A stretch of DNA of 64,000 nt, taken from the NCBI GenBank assembly GCA_030692565.1, contig JAUYAO010000058.1, forward strand, positions 310,001 through 374,000, in the 5' to 3' direction. The position numbers were made by a program, and so were the translations under genes. Origin of the DNA: Nitrospira sp. GTDB lineage: Bacteria > Nitrospirota > Nitrospiria > Nitrospirales > Nitrospiraceae. Shown piece after piece: positions 63,629 to 64,000 of this stretch (its first letter is position 1; every line of letters begins with the position of its first letter). Below the pieces are notes generated by a model that saw only the letters and a program-made list of their open reading frames with translations, had not been told where the DNA came from and did no database searches.

Positions 63629-64000
63629 TTACTCGCCTGCTGCCACGCCTTTCTTATACGTCGTATACACGTAGACCGGAATCCCGGCATCCTTCAGTGT
63701 GGACTGAATTAACGGCTGCACCTCGTCCCAGGTGAGTCCCCCTACGCCGGTGGCCAAGCGCGGCAAGGCCAAGCTCGTGACTTTCTGATCCTGGATTTCT
63801 TTCTTCAGCGCATGCAGGACGTGATTGATATTGGGCACCGTCGCTTTCCCGGGCCTGCTCTGATGGCCGTCCGGCGCTTCTTGCGTAAACAGGTTGATGA
63901 TGACGGGCGATCCCGGCCCTTTCCAGCTCCACAGGCTTCCAGGCTTGGGATTGTAGGTCTGACAATAGTGGCGGAAGTCTTTGTACATGGCGGGCCATTG
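63629..64000 (-). CDS. Macro-domain protein (partial, 5' end beyond window)
   Basis: The frame is open to the right edge (QWPAMYKDFRHYCQTY at the visible start). Macro-domain signatures are INLFTQEAPDG and SLALPRLATGVGGLTWDEVQPLI, the latter typical of Poa1p/DarG-like ADP-ribose hydrolases. The N-terminal ADP-ribose loop lies outside the window. A role in removing ADP-ribose or processing its esters is likely. It is convergent with the FGE-domain gene. Confidence 0.8.
   Translation of the reverse strand, partial: QWPAMYKDFRHYCQTYNPKPGSLWSWKGPGSPVIINLFTQEAPDGHQSRPGKATVPNINHVLHALKKEIQDQKVTSLALPRLATGVGGLTWDEVQPLIQSTLKDAGIPVYVYTTYKKGVAAGE

Overview
The window is a high-GC bacterial chromosome segment that includes the replication-origin neighbourhood. 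dnaA, dnaN, gyrB and gyrA run left to right from about 28 to 35.5 kb, and dciA and smpB follow. The style fits a Nitrospira-like member of Nitrospirota. The clues are a two-membrane-subunit DAB-type inorganic-carbon system with a PII-like protein, a DsrE/F/H-like trio beside the origin, and a dispersed short inverted-repeat element. This taxonomic call is inference; no rRNA or marker comparison was possible.

Layout. 0-13 kb is almost entirely minus strand: an RmlD-like/SDR/patatin operon, ettA, a four-gene operon (large membrane protein, two alpha/beta hydrolases, a 55-residue zinc-ribbon-like protein), a PQQ-type sugar dehydrogenase lipoprotein, and a DUF2294-selO pair. 13.2-19.9 kb is a plus-strand operon for CO2/bicarbonate uptake (DabB-like, a second proton-channel-like subunit, DabA, PII-like regulator). 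19.9-22.7 kb is accessory DNA: repeat elements, an orphan small gene, a PIN toxin-antitoxin pair and a cassette-like gene of unknown function. 22.7-27.6 kb carries a TPR protein, a double-domain ThyX, hisS and the DsrE/F/H-like trio. A non-coding stretch with DnaA-box-like sequences (27.65-27.98 kb) precedes dnaA and is the likely oriC. recF is not between dnaN and gyrB.

37.3-42.8 kb is a plus-strand operon of DoxX, NmrA, pirin, FrnE/DsbA-like, two glyoxalase-fold proteins, a Rieske-flavodoxin fusion and a CDGSH protein. Its promoter has a perfect palindromic operator in the -35/-10 spacer. The gene set resembles quinone/electrophile stress regulons. It is followed by a lipid acyltransferase, a tripartite RND efflux pump (43.8-49.6 kb) and a second redox group (nitroreductase, SDR, NmrA, RidA), then a DNA glycosylase and a folate/biopterin-type transporter.

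54.8-59.9 kb is an AT-richer island. It holds two paralogous GNAT-fold proteins, a nuclease-methyltransferase fusion and a specificity subunit, without a translocase HsdR. This is a BcgI-like restriction-modification arrangement with a twin-acetyltransferase companion and is the best candidate for an undescribed system. 60-64 kb holds a protein methyltransferase-like gene, tmRNA (ssrA; its partner smpB is also in the window), a nitrobindin-like protein, a FGE-sulfatase-domain protein and a partial macro-domain gene at the right edge.
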